Counted from the first letter of the stretch, positions 22,994 to 35,103 are shown. The stretch: 64,000 nt of DNA from Adineta ricciae (GCA_905250025.1 CAJNOJ010000380.1:1-64000), one strand, 5' to 3'. The notes: generated by a model not told the origin, from the letters alone. Made by a program: numbers and translations.

Positions 22994-24259
22994 AAAGCTC
23001 TAAATAAGACTTATGATCTAACTAATTGATCTATGTATCTATTGAAAATTTTCTTCTGTGAATAATAAATTGACTACATTTCGAATCATATCTTTGTCTC
23101 GTTGTTTGAGAAAGAAAATAGGAGCACACCAAAATCAGATGATATATTTAAATATTGCCTGACGAGAAGGTGTACAAAGTTTGACAATAGACATTAACAT
23201 TCGTTTTCAAAAGAGAAAATACATTCGCCATCAATTTGACGAAACCGCTTCCAGTCGCGTTTCAATACTTTGAGGGCGTGGCAAATCCCGAATTGTAAAC
23301 AGTTTTCAGCAAATTTCTACCTCTGATTCCTGCATATTCCGTAGAAATCTACTCTCACACCCACACCCTATTAACACTAACAACCAGAAGTTTACTTTCT
23401 GATATAAAATTTTAAAATTATTCTATATAATGATGATAATTCATCATATTCATATAAGAGTGTCATTGGTAAATACCAAAGTAGAAGTCAGAAATCTACT
23501 GTAATACCTCTATCAATTGTGACAGCAGAAAAGTAGAAATCAGAAAGCTACTTCTCTATTTTCATCCACATCTGCACTACCACCCGCACCCTCACCCTTA
23601 CTTTAAGTTATTACCATGAAAATTTTCACAAATACATAAAAATAAATTTCTGACTTTTGCTTTTCTGATGAGATATAAAATGATGCCTAACGCGGATTGT
23701 AGTAATCCAAATTTCCGTAAATATTTCTAAATTATAGAAGTTTTAAAGATTTAAAATTCTAAATCATTTTGACATGCGGACTTTAAAATTGGTATCAGTT
23801 TTATATTTGCCACCCTATGAATACTTTTCTGTATTGTTGTTACCTTGCATTCTTGTAGCAACTAAATCATCATAAAGGCCGACAAATGAAGAAACAAAAT
23901 AGTATCCCGCATGAATCGAGTGAAATCCGTGAATAATTAATTTCTCTTATTCTACTATTGGTAATTGGATATTACTAATCTTAATAATGAGACGCGAATG
24001 AATAACAGATGCATTGTATACAGAGGATTTGTACGTGTGACTAATTTTATTTATGTTTTTCTAGGATTCGTTATATAGTCTTTCGACGTAGGCGTACAAT
24101 TGAATGGGCATAAGCAGATATTAGTCAGTGCTATTGTATTTTTGTCTTCTGATCATCTGTGATGCATGTCAATAGAGCAAACTTTCGTATATAAACAGAG
24201 AACCATCTTGCTTATCTCCATCAGTCGTAAGATAAAACAAAAGCTTCTTCGTTTGAAAC
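22994..24259. other. Spacer between the small Gly/Tyr-rich genes
   Basis: AT-rich, no supported gene. A short motif (AGTAGAAATCAGAAAGCTAC and variants) recurs loosely around 23480-23560; I attach no meaning to it. The right end is the second promoter. Confidence 0.5.
24188..24195 (+). promoter_or_regulatory. TATA box of small Gly/Tyr-rich gene 2
   Basis: TATATAAA lies 72 bp before ATG 24260, a position equivalent to the TATA element of the paralogue. Confidence 0.55.
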
Positions 24260-24555
24260 ATGTATGGTTACAATAATTATCGCAATCCAGCTCTGACAAA
24301 CGAATTGATTTCTGATCTATGGATTGAACAAAATGTGCCTGGTGGATTAGATAGTAAGTGATGTAGCCTGTAGATGTACGATACTTATTGGTATTAATTT
24401 GATTTCAAGGTCCCTATGGTGAAATCTTAGACAATACAATGGGTGGAAATCCTAATCCAACGTATGGTCAAATTATGGGCGGTGCTCCTGGTGTTGGCGG
24501 TTATGGACATGGCACATATGGTGTTCAGTACGGTTATCAATATCGTCGATGGTAG
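24260..24555 (+). CDS. Small Gly/Tyr/Asn-rich protein, paralogue 2 (79 aa)
   Basis: Exons 24260-24353 (94 nt, same as paralogue 1) and 24410-24555 give 79 residues. The conserved N-terminal block is NYRNPALTNELISDLWIEQN, followed by VPGGLDSPYG and MGGNPNPTYGQ. The tail is richer in Gly (GGAPGVGGYGHGTYG) and ends YQYRRW. The two proteins differ most in the tail and least in the DLWIEQNVPGGL and MGGNPNPT blocks, a pattern of purifying selection that supports real genes. Function unknown. Its 3' end lies about 140 bp from the convergent EGF gene. Confidence 0.75.
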
Positions 24556-24696
24556 TAAAAGCAAAACATACGCAGCGTCATGTTTTTTCTATAATAATAA
24601 AGCGCTTTATTTCGTTCTTGATTACATTCAAATAGTCATAAAGATCGAAAAGAAAAAAGGTTCATGGCATGAATTTAGATTGACCTCAGTGTCATC

Positions 24697-25539
24697 TTAG
24701 CCCAAAATAGTCTCACAGCGTTTGCCAGTAAAGCGCTTCGGACAATGACAGTAGAAGGAATTACCATTGTTATGACATGTAGCACCATTTCGGCACGTTG
24801 TTACATTACATCGTTCAACTAAAATTCCAAAAGAAATAGGATAAAATTATAAAAACTCGATGTTACTCACAAGGTTCGGTTGTGGGTGTGATTCGTGTCT
24901 CACATTGTTCACCAGTATATGCTTCCGGACAGTGGCAACGTGGTGGTACTGCAGCATGTAGGCAGACTCCAGTATTACAATAAGTAGCAGGCATCTGATC
25001 ACATGTAGGACGAGGAACTATACTTTTCTCACAGCGTTCACCTTCGTTATCTGACGCACAAACGCATTTCGGACTACCATTGGTGTGAAGATAACAAAGA
25101 CCATTATTTAAGCAATATTTGTAACACACTAAAACAGAAGTTTTTTTTTTGCTATTTCGTATCATGTTTAGTTACGTGAAACATATTGACAACGATCTCC
25201 AGTGAACGGATATTTGCAATGACAAATAAATTCTTGTTCATTAACATCACAGATCCCCCCGTTTAAACAATGATTAGGGGCAAAAATCTCACACAAACCG
25301 GGACCGTTTCGAACTTGATCGGCTTGCACAACTTGCGATGAATTTATTCCTCCAGCTGCTTCTTGGATTTCACAGTGTTTTCCTTTCCATCGTGGTAAAC
25401 AAATACATTTCGGGCCTTGTGGTGTTTTAAGACACACGCCACCTTGAGAACAATAGTTTGTGCATGGATTCGCAGTAGAACTTGATTGAACAAGATTGCC
25501 AGTAGTCAACAGAAGAATGGCGATCAGTAAGAAATCCAT
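24697..25539 (-). CDS. Secreted protein with five EGF-like domains
   Basis: Exons 25539-25176, 25128-24871 and 24818-24697 code for 247 residues. A signal peptide (MDFLLIAILLLTTGNLVQS) is followed by five six-cysteine EGF-like modules: CTNYCSQGGVC...CICLPRWKGKHC; CEIFAPNHCLNGGIC...CHCKYPFTGDRC; CYKYCLNNGLC; CDQMPATYCNTGVC...CHCPEAYTGEQC; and CNVTTCRNGATC...CHCPKRFTGKRC, ending ETILG. No TM segment or calcium-binding DxxE pattern is obvious, so a soluble matrix or adhesion protein is likely. The intron between modules 2 and 3 begins GTAACT and contains a poly-A run near 25141. Introns fall between modules, as is common in EGF genes. Confidence 0.85.
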
Positions 25540-26307
25540 TATAGTCTTCTTCTTCTTTATTATCAGATTTATTTCAAGACGAATGACTTCACTGATAATT
25601 CACCCGTAGATATATAGGTATGGACATGCTTGCTGTTCTCATTGTAATTTGATTCTAACATGACACGTAAAACAAATAAAGCGGATCGGGTTCGCCCCGT
25701 GATGTAGTAATCGTCTTTTATTCAAGTAGGATTCAGTTTGTTAATGCCGTGTTTGACTTCCTATATTCTGCGGAAGTGTCATTTCATGAATAGAACATGA
25801 GTTATCAATATTGATTGTAACGGGGCACTGGGCGAAATCTATTTGAACACATCAATTTGTGGGTTAGCCACATGTTTTTGAAATCAGACACGATGCATTT
25901 AAAAGTTTTTATTTCGTTGTTTCGGTTGTGGAAAGACGATAAAATCGTCGAAAAATTCCTCTTTTCAAACTATTTTGAGGTTCGACAAACACGACGCGAC
26001 CATCAAGAGAAAAAAGAACACAGATATGCATTGAGCCACTGTAATGTTGAGTGAACTCGAATAGGTCACCATGAATCTTTTTTTCTTTATAATAAGAAAA
26101 GAAAAAATAATGAGTAGGAAGGCTTCACGTCTTGCTTGCTCTCTCTTTTCTTCTATTCTGTCGTTAATTTTTTTACCATATAACATAAACGCACATGGTT
26201 TATTACTCGTCGTTGCCTCTTTTCTATTCTCTCGTGAAGAAATTGCCATGAACTGATTTTAGAAGTTTTCATCCGTGCATTATATTGTTGATAAAATCGC
26301 ATAATAC
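25540..26307. other. Divergent intergenic region before the MFS fragment
   Basis: AT-rich; overlapping short frames on both strands (25857-26368) carry no motif. I see no gene. Confidence 0.5.
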
Positions 26308-26632
26308 ATGTCAACAACATCAAACGAACAATCTTCACGTAGTCTGAGAATTTACACAAACCATCCATGGAAACTTATCAAGACCGGATATCTTGTTGTA
26401 ACATGGATTGCGCTTGTATATACATATTAATTACAATGTTTTTGTCTTACATGTTGATGAATTTTAGGGTTTTCATTTCGAATTAGTCGGTCCGACGATG
26501 TCGATTCTTGCTGAAAATATTCAAGTTGATTATAGCGGTATGGGCTCGGTGCTGGCATTTCGAGCCGTCGGTTATTTAATCGCTAATATTTTCGGTGTCA
26601 TTTTACAGAATATTGTAAAAAAATATTCTGAA
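26308..26632 (+). CDS. MFS transporter (NaGLT1/MFSD4-like), 5' fragment
   Basis: Exon 1 26308-26415 (108 nt) and the start of exon 2 from 26468 match the transporter genes at 43734-49949: NHPWKLIKTGYLVVTWIAL, then GFHFELVGPTMSILAENIQV and YSGMGSVLAFRAVGYLIAN. Exon 1 is 108 nt, exactly as in all six full or near-full copies. The frame is open until the unknown base at 26633, where the sequence switches to a minus-strand zinc-ribbon gene. It is the N-terminal 91 residues (TM1-TM3) of a fourth member of the family, cut by an assembly join or a real rearrangement. Confidence 0.75.
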
Positions 26633-26633
26633 N
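26633..26633. other. Single unknown base joining two unrelated gene fragments
   Basis: N lies where a plus-strand MFS exon meets the middle of a minus-strand zinc-ribbon-family exon. Confidence 0.9.
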
Positions 26634-26942
26634 CCTGCTGTTAATCCTGAAACAAGAAAACTGATGGTTGAAAGTATCATTGTCACTACAAAAATAATCC
26701 AGAATAAGTTGAACATTCGTTTCGTTGAATTCAATGCTTCGTTGATACGTTGAATCGATTGTTGATACTCAATTTGACTGATAATTCCATTGAGATGAAT
26801 AGGATAAGTCGAATCGAACTCTCCCGAAACACATCCAGCTGAATAATTCAATTTCAATCAATGAAATTTCAATCAGAGAGATATACTTACTTTGAACAAC
26901 TGAAACATAAACAGAATTCGCATTCATAGGAATACCAATCAT
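26634..26942 (-). CDS. Two-TM zinc-ribbon family protein, 5' fragment (paralogue 3)
   Basis: Exon 1 26942-26891 (52 nt, as in both full paralogues) starts MIGIPMNANSVYVSVVQ. Exon 2 from 26838 reads GCVSGEFDSTYPIHLNGIIS and IEYQQSIQRINEALNSTKR, then the first TM stretch (FVVTMILSTISFLVSGLTA), and stops at the unknown base 26633. The second TM stretch and the ribbon are missing. It shows the family had at least three members in this neighbourhood. Bases just upstream of the ATG are an inverted copy of the end of exon 2, so the fragment may be a folded assembly artefact. Confidence 0.75.
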
Positions 26943-26971
26943 TTTCTTGTTCAGGATTAACAGCAGGAGAA
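26634..26971. repeat. Inverted repeat closing the zinc-ribbon fragment
   Basis: CCTGCTGTTAATCCTGAAAC at 26634 reappears on the other strand at about 26944-26970 with one base missing. The two arms enclose the whole fragment, between unknown bases 26633 and 26991. The arms are coding sequence (SGLTAG) on the inner side, which suggests a back-folded copy of exon 2. Confidence 0.7.
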
Positions 26972-26990
26972 AACATATCTCAGTCGTTTT

Positions 26991-26991
26991 N
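26991..26991. other. Single unknown base closing the chimeric segment
   Basis: N marks the right edge of the 357-bp segment that starts after the N at 26633. Confidence 0.9.
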
Positions 26992-27491
26992 TGGTATGCA
27001 GGTGTCTCCGTATTTTTGTAATCATTTTCTTGTTCGAAGCACAATCGAGAGAAACAAAACACACTTGAAATCTTTATAAATGTCGTATTTTGATATCTTA
27101 GGCAAAGTTCAGAAATAAGATAAAAAGTATACACGACACATTATTTGTTCCAGTTTCTTTTTTTTTGGTTCGTACAGTATTTGCTATTGATAAGAGTTAT
27201 GAAATAGTAAAAACTATCGACACCTTATTACATCAATAAAACTCAATCAAGAGCCAAAGTTTTTCATGTTTTATTTCGCCATTTTTTCATCTTCCTACTC
27301 TGATGAAATGATCAAGATAAGAAATGATGGAATACTTAAGGCATCTCTGAAGTTTACGATCTATATACTCACCTTGAGATCTAACTGTATAAAGTGTATG
27401 TCTATAAACCGAATTCAAATACAATACTAATCTCGACATTTATATGTCAGAAGATTATGTTGTCGTGTCCTTTATTTCACACTGATCGATC
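26992..27491. other. Upstream region of the S9 peptidase gene
   Basis: AT-rich, no gene seen. It should contain the promoter of the S9 peptidase; no clear TATA element. Confidence 0.5.
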
Positions 27492-29670
27492 ATGATCGTT
27501 AAGCATCTTTCGTTGATTGTTCTGCTGTTTATCTCGTTGAATAAACTTGATGTACTATCTTTGCCAACAGTTACTTTCGATGAATTTTTTAACTACACAA
27601 CCTTTTCTTCCATAACTGTTTCACCGAATAATGATCAATCGATTCTTATTCAAACGACACATCATGTTTGGGAAGAGAATATTAATGAAGAACATCTCTA
27701 TCTCTTCAAATTACAAGATAATTCGAAAACATTGATAACAAAGCAAGCAAGTAGTTTTCAACCACAATGGAAAGATAATCTGATTGCATTAATACTTGCT
27801 GATAGTTCAGCAAAACCAAACCAAACAAATCAATCGCAATATATTCATCTATATTCCCTTCGCACTAATGAAATGATTCCGATTTCGATTGGTACAGAAC
27901 ATGTTCATACATTTATTTGGTCAACAACATCAATGAGTCTGTATTTCGCCACTCGTACTCCTCAATCAACAGATGCTCGATCAGCGCATGAAAACGAATG
28001 GAAAGATGTGATCGACTATCGTGAGCAATATCGAGGTGATACAATCTATCGAGCTGATATTGAAAACATGACTATCGTGAAAATCGAGCCTTTAGTGAAC
28101 ATATCCTATTCGGTGCATGAAATGATTTGTTCATCTGATGGCCGACAGTTAATCTATTCAACAGAGCCAGCATCATCACAGATGGAAAACATAGTAGATA
28201 ACGAACTGTATTCGTTGGATTTAACTAAACCATCGCCATTGATTCCAGTTCGATTGACGAATAATACTGCAGTGGAAAAAAATTTAAAATGGTCAGCGAA
28301 TGGATCGATATTTTTTACAGTGATGTCCGAAGGATCCGTTGATGGAGAATACGAGGAGATGCAAGGACGGTTGTACAGCTTAAATCCAAATAATGGTCGA
28401 ATTCAACATTGGGCAAGTCAATTCACCGGAGAAATAACAAATTATGTTCTATTACAAGGTGATCGACAGGGTGTTGCAATTTTAGGTCAATTGGGCACAG
28501 AGGTTCAGGTCTACCACCAACAATCGATTGATGCTGTAATTAACAAACTGATGGGATGGAATGGAACTTATGAGAAGATGGTTACTTTTCCGGGAGATAA
28601 CAGTTCAGCGATTGCATTTATTCATTCGTCTTTTGAGAAACCTCAAGAAGTTTATTTTGTTGACCGAATTGATCAATTAAATGCCGCACGACAAATAACT
28701 AATGAAAATCAATTATTCACTGAAAGAAATCTTCCCAAAGGAAAACCGTATCGATGGACGAATAAAGACGATGGAACTGAAATTGAAGGCATTCTTTTAT
28801 ATCCACCAGACAAATTTGAACAGAAAAACTTACCATTATACGTTCTCATTCACGGTGGCCCACATGGTGCCGATGTTAACACCTTCCAACCCGATTGGTA
28901 TTCTTGCGGACCGATGATTGCGACAGAAGGATGGCTTGTATTTGAACCAAACTATCGTGGCTCGACGGGTCAGTAAGATATATAGAATACAGCTGCGGGA
29001 ACGAAGTTTGTTCTTTTTAGGATATGGCGATGAATTTCTACAAGGCGTACGATTTCAAATCGTTTCTCGACCAGCGAGAGATATTCTCTTTGGTGTTGAT
29101 GCGTTAATTCACGATGGAATTGTAGATCCAAAACGATTGACGATTGGTGGATACAGTTATGGTGCTTATTTAACAAATTGGATTATTACGCAAACAACTC
29201 GATTCAACGCGGCTTTGTCAGGCGCTGGTGCACCGGAACATGTGGCTGATTGGGGATTAACAGATATACCTTACACTAGTGTTTATATGTTCGGTGGTTA
29301 TCCATGGCAAGTGCCACATTTGTATCAAGCAGAAGCAGCAATCTTTCGCATGGATAAAGTTCGTACACCGACACTGATCATTGTTCCTGCTAATGACATT
29401 CGTGTGGCTGCATCCGAAAATTATATTTTAGAGCGAGCATTGCATAGCCGTAATGTTCCATCAAAAATGATTATTTTGCCAGGTGAATCTCATCTCATTC
29501 CAAATAATCCATGGCATGGAAAAATCAAAGTGCGAGAAGAGATTAAATGGTTACAAAAATACGGAGACACCTGCATACCACCGTGCAGTGAAGTATTGAT
29601 TTCAAAGTCTTCCCATACTAAACACAATTTTATTTATATCTTTAGTTTTATTCTTTTTTATTGTTTGTAG
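27492..29670 (+). CDS. Secreted prolyl-oligopeptidase-family (S9) serine peptidase
   Basis: Exons 27492-28968 and 29021-29670 (phase-1 intron, GTCAGT to TTTTAG) give 708 residues. A signal peptide (LSLIVLLFISLNKLDVLS) leads into a beta-propeller of about 400 residues with many N-glycosylation sites. The alpha/beta-hydrolase domain follows: LPLYVLIHGGPHG is the oxyanion loop, GGYSYGAY holds the nucleophile Ser538, VPANDIRV the acid Asp618, and GESHLIP the base His650. The order Ser-Asp-His and the HGGPHG motif place it with S9C acylaminoacyl-peptidase or dipeptidyl-peptidase enzymes that cut short peptides from the N-terminus. The C-terminus is hydrophobic (FIYIFSFILFYCL) after a Ser-rich stretch, as in a GPI-anchored protein. 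It may digest peptides at a gut or cell surface. Confidence 0.88.
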
Positions 29671-30652
29671 TATTTGACCTATCGATTCGAATCGATTTCG
29701 AACTTGAAATATACTTCGATAACGACGAAGTACTACTCCATAGCATTGACTAAGCGAATTATATTCTTGCGACGGCATATTTGTTCTAAACAAGGTTGAG
29801 TTTAAAATATGACAGAAAAAAGAAAAAACAAAGGCATGAAATCATTCATTTGAAGCACTTATACATACGAACTATCTCCTAAATCTGACTCAACAGATGT
29901 AGTTTAGCTTGCGGGATACAAAATTCGATAGCTATTTACATATATGGTATACTATGTCTGATTATAGGATAACATTATGAATTGCGGCAAATATAATATG
30001 AAAATGAGCATGATTTTTCTGTTGAGCGTATAATCATTTACTTAATTTCTTTTTATTAACCCAGTTCTTAAAGTTATGCAACTATTCCATTATCTTCAGA
30101 TAAAAAAAGCTCTGTTTCATTAAATTTTATATTTGAAGGTTATCATGAACTTCAGCGTTGCATTGTTAAAATGAGAAGTACTTCGAGTGCAAAGCTTTTA
30201 TTACTTCATCGTTGGTCATATAATATTAATGGATGTCTTATAAAAAACAACAGTAAAACTCGCGAAACACATGAGAAATATTCTTTACAATAAATAATAT
30301 GAATTATCCTTGTCGTGAATGTTGTCCGTATTTGTGAAGTTATTCTCTTTGAAAATAGAACTATAAAATCATTTGCATCAATATTATCCATGTCGGTTGC
30401 TAAACTTCAGTTTCGAGTGTATAAAAAGTTATCCAAGACATGCCTGAGAAGAAACAAAATCTTTGATATATACTAGCCCTTAATAATTATTCAAATATTT
30501 AGTTCTTATCACATGACGTTCGCATGAATAATATATTTTCAACTGCTGAGCACGAAGATTTACTGGTCCAGGGTATTGAAACTTGATACATGTTTTTCAA
30601 CTCGGTCATCTATATAAAATCCGACGCTGCTAATCAATGCATATCTTGAAAG
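29671..30652. other. Intergenic region
   Basis: AT-rich spacer between two plus-strand genes, without recognisable features. A TATATAAAA element at 30610-30618 lies about 40 bp before the astacin ATG. Confidence 0.5.
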
Positions 30653-33029
30653 ATGTCCAAATATAGACGATTTATCATGTACCATAAAGTTTATACGTTG
30701 ACCATAATTAGTTTTATTATCTTTGTTCAAATCGAAGGATATCCAATTGAAAAGGTAATACGTTCGATATAAATATTAGCCAAAAGACAACAATTGTTTT
30801 TTTCATTTTTAAGAAGGAGAGATTATCTAAATTAAGAAAACCATACGAAAATCGTAAGCTATGCTTTTTCAAAATTAGTAGTTTAGTTATCTTTATTTTA
30901 GCCAACCTATTCGAGGGTGATATGATTTTTCATGGCTCACCGCATCCAAACCTTGTGATTTATTTCAATGATTTTTTAAAATTATTCTTATATGAGATTA
31001 TTTTAGCGCGGAGTTGCACGACGTGGAGCTGCTTGGACAAATGGAGTAGTTCCATACGAATTTGATTCCGACATTAGTGACTAATTTTACTTTCTCTACT
31101 AAAAATCATCATGTATTCCATCTCTTTTAGTACCCTGGCTGCAAGAACTTGTCATATCTGTCATGCAGAAAATGGAACGTTTGATTGCTATAGAGAATGT
31201 TGCTTGCGTTCAATTTCGACCGAAACTTCCTAACGACCAATATTATATTCAAATTGTTCAAGGGTTGGACTGTTTTTCCTATGTAAGTGAACAATACCGT
31301 CTTTTATCTACCTGTAGTATTATTATAGGTTGGACAAGGACACTCACCGCACGTGGTTTCATTATTTTATCCCGATTATTTTAGTGAGGGAATCATTATG
31401 CACGAACTATTACACACTTTGGGTAGTATCTATTATTCTTCCGTGGAGAAGATTCGTATCGACTAGGAAAGAATATTTATTCAATAATACTCTTATAGGT
31501 TTCTATCATGAGCAATCAAGACCTGATCGTGATAATTATATTCGAGTTCTCTATGAAAATATAGCATTTGGTAAGAAAAGAGAGTTCTATTAGCTTTTTT
31601 AAAAGACGATCATCAATCTATTTTGCTTTCTTGATGCAGCAAATCGACACAATTTTGACAAATATAATGACACATTTGTGGATACTTTGAATACATCATA
31701 TGATTATTCATCTATAATGCATTATGAAAGAGATGCATTTTCTTGGAATCGTCTTCCAACCATCGAACCATTACAAGCGAATGTCACCATTGGTCAACGT
31801 GATATTATGAGTTCAACTGATATTCGCGAAGTTCGATTATTATACAACTGCTCAGCTATTGGTGTGATACTACCTGAAATAACTACTACCACACCACGTA
31901 AGTAAACAAAAAAAGTAAATCGAGATTTTGATTTACAAGTGAAGTATAGAAAATCAATATTCAGTAAATACAACTGTACTATCAGCATGGACAACAAACA
32001 GTCGAAAGTATATTCGTCACAGTGCTTCGACAACACACACTTACTATGAAGCATATCGAGTTACTGTACCAATCAACGGCTCCTATATATTTACAAGTAG
32101 CAGTAAAGTTGATACTTATGGCTATTTGTATTCGGATAGTTTCTCTCCTGTCGATACCAGACAGAATTTGATTACAGAAGATGACGATAATGGTGGTAAC
32201 AGCCAATTCCGATTTGAAACTACTCTTGAACCCAATCGCACATATATTCTGGTTGCTACAACATATCGAGAAAATACCACTGGAGAATATCGTCTGATTA
32301 TTTCTGGTTTAGCAAGTGTGAATATTACTCTCGTTGACGATGCATCGACAACACTTGTTTCTAGTGCCACAACTAATGGTAAGTAGACAACCATTTGCCA
32401 TGTTCTTTTCAAATCAATGCGTTTCTTGCTCTCTGTGTACATATAGAATATGCTACAGCATCTTCAAAAAATGTTTTATCATGTTATGATGGTGAATTAA
32501 CTACGGACCTTGTGATATATAATCGAGAAAACATCTTCGGCATCTATTACTACAACGCAATTCAAATCAATGTGCCCATGAGTGATAACTATGTTCTCAT
32601 AAGTTCTAGCGTAGTCGATACTTACGGTTATCTGTACATGAATTCTTTCACTCCACACAATATGTCTTCCAATCTCCTTGCCAAAGATGATAACAATGCC
32701 GGTAATAAACAGTTCTCAATATCATATAAACTATATTCCAGTATCACTTATATTTTAATTACTACGACGTACAATTCTAATGTGACGGGGAATTTTCGCA
32801 TAGAAGTACGTGGTCCTGCTGAAGTTACCTTTAGTGCTCTCAAGCAAAGTTCTTCGACTACTCGACCCACATCATCTCCAAGTACTAGTCGTGGTGAGTC
32901 TTCTTGTTAGTATCACAACTCTAACTTTCATTTGAATTGTCATTTTCTCCAGCATCTTCGCGTGTTCAACTAAATGTTAGTGTGATCTGTTTTATTGGTC
33001 ACCTGATGGCTTCATATGTCACTCATTAG
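30653..33029 (+). CDS. Astacin metallopeptidase with two C-terminal PPC-like modules
   Basis: Eleven exons: 30653-30754, 30814-30853, 30902-30954, 31007-31076, 31131-31282, 31329-31422, 31499-31570, 31640-31897, 31965-32378, 32447-32893, 32953-33029 (592 residues, all phases fit). A signal anchor or peptide is followed by the pro-region ENPNLFEGDMIF; the 40-nt exon 2 is needed to join them in frame. The peptidase has the full zinc site HELLHTLGFYHEQSRPDRD (split by an intron) and the Met-turn SIMHYE. After a Thr-rich hinge come two related modules of about 105 residues, each with VDTYGYLY, a DD-N-GN-QF core and YIL-TTTY, resembling pre-peptidase C-terminal (PPC) beta domains. The C-terminal exon is hydrophobic (VSVICFIGHLMASY), suggesting membrane or GPI attachment. 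Confidence 0.88.
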
Positions 33030-34075
33030 TTTTTCAAAGTACATTGAACATTTTCTTTTCCATTTTGTTTCCGTTGCTTCATATGCAGCACGACTTTGAA
33101 TAATGCTTATCATTTACTTGATTATGATAAAATTATTCAAATCACACCCGAAACGCAAAAAGATGTTTCAAAACAGAATAGCTCTGCAAGGTACGTACGA
33201 TTAATAATACTTTCCTGTAGACCCACTGAATAATCAAATTCATAATCGGGAACTTGACCCATAATCTAGTTCACAAATTTTGTCACACCCTGATATCATA
33301 CGATCCCAGAATCAATTTTATTGGTTCTTCTTCGGACTTTTTCACATAAAATTGCTGCACATAACGATAATGAGGATATGTTCTATTAAATAAAACTTGC
33401 AATGTTCAAATTCCATTACAATCGCAATCAAACGTCAATTCATGATAACTCCGCGTTTCACCACTAAATGAATCTGCTAAATTTAGCTAATAGTTCATTC
33501 GTATGTATGGATCATCTCAATTAGTCATGCACTATGGTATAGTTTTGATATGAAACCAAAGAGATACGAACGAAAATATCCTATTTCTCACCAAATTCTT
33601 AGCCGATAAAATCATAGTTCTGTTGTTTTTGAAAAATTTAAATAGCTTACAACTAACAGAAGATGAATTAATTTACCGATCTCTTCATTATGCGTGGAAA
33701 GTACAAAGGAGAAAATTTTAAAGAACGATAAATACTTTATCAAAAGACGTGTTGCAGGCACGACAAAATATTTAAATCGTCTCGAAATATCTAATAGTTT
33801 CCTACATGTGACTTGTATTTCTTTAAGCAATTGATCATAGTACCGTGATTTAAGTCAAAATTATTTAACAGCCACATTTTGCGCAGCGTGTTTGTTTTAC
33901 AACATATTTGACAACTACAGTTGAAAACAATCAAGCTGAGTCGCAATTTAATTTCGCTGAAATAGGTTTTAGTTGATACTGACAGACTCACTGAACTGAA
34001 TAGATGAAGACAACGCGTGGAAAAAAAATAGGAAGATGAAAGTGCAAATTGTCGTTGAATAAACTATTGTCGACA
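33030..34075. other. Intergenic region
   Basis: AT-rich, with two minus-strand frames (33612-33991) lacking motifs. No gene seen. Confidence 0.5.
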
Positions 34076-34955
34076 ATGTGTACTGTAAGACTTTTCTTCG
34101 TATCTCTTTTTATACATACGATAAAAGCAATGGATCAAGATAGACGGTCATTCAAGATGTCTGTATATCATGGCTGGCAGTTACAATGCACAAATACGAC
34201 CTGTTCACCGTACATGACTATTACTGACTTAGATATTCGTCGTTGTCAGGCAACCTGTTTAGCTCAACTATCTTGTCAAGGTCTTTGCTTTTCCTATTTG
34301 ACTTCGAATTGTCAACTATTTGCTAATGTATGGAATCAAAACAATAATTTATTGACTAATACACACACAGTGACCATGTTCGTCGTATCGGGAACACGCA
34401 CGCCTTCAGGTAAATCTGATTATCACGTCTTTCTATTGAAGATGATAACTTGTTCTGTTAATAGAACCAACAACCACGTCGACTACGTCATCATCAACAA
34501 CAACTACTACAACTTATATCACTCTTGTGACAGGTGTACAAAATTATGCGATTGAAGTAGCCACTAATGGCTATCACGGCATCCAAAAGTTTCGTTATTA
34601 TTCACTCACAAAATACAGTGGGTACTTAAGTATTGGCTATCCAGTCGTTTATTTGAGTGGAACAACCTTTACTGGCTCATATGTTAATAATGCTTGGTAT
34701 GCACTTCATGCCGGCTGTGGTAACAGCAATGGGATAGCGTCTTGCACTGGTTTATGTAAAGCATTTAATCAGAATTACACGAATGTAACATCAGATTGTG
34801 GAACAGGTTTTCCAGGTTCAGTAACCACTTATGTTAATCCAGATCGGGCTGTTTATACACCTACAGATACAAGCTCAACACCATGGTCTGATTATGGACA
34901 AGCATCAACGTGCACCAATCCGATGATATACTGTGCGTGTACCACCTTTGCTTAA
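34076..34955 (+). CDS. Secreted Cys-rich protein (PAN-like N-terminus, Thr linker, unknown C-terminal domain)
   Basis: Exons 34076-34409 and 34465-34955 give 274 residues. ATG 34076 is preferred because it gives a clean signal peptide (MCTVRLFFVSLFIHTIKA); the open frame extends upstream only by non-ATG codons. Residues 35-85 have the cysteine spacing of a PAN/apple-like module (CQATCLAQLSCQGLCFSY, then CQLF). A linker TTTSTTSSSTTTTTT follows, then a 140-residue Gly/Tyr-rich domain (GYHGIQKFRYYSLTKYSGYL, SIGYPVVYLSGTTFTGSY, CNGNS-type Cys pattern, CTNPMIYCACTTFA) that I do not recognise. It is probably an extracellular carbohydrate- or protein-binding protein. AATAAA follows at 34968. Confidence 0.75.
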
Positions 34956-35103
34956 AGATTTCTTTTGAATAATAAATTTTTAATCATTAAAAAGATTACA
35001 CTTTGTTAGTTAATAGTTCAAAAGTAAAAAAAGCATTAAAACCAATATTAGTTTCGAATATTTGAGTAGAAAAATAAAATATAGTGTTCTTCTCGTAGAT
35101 CGA

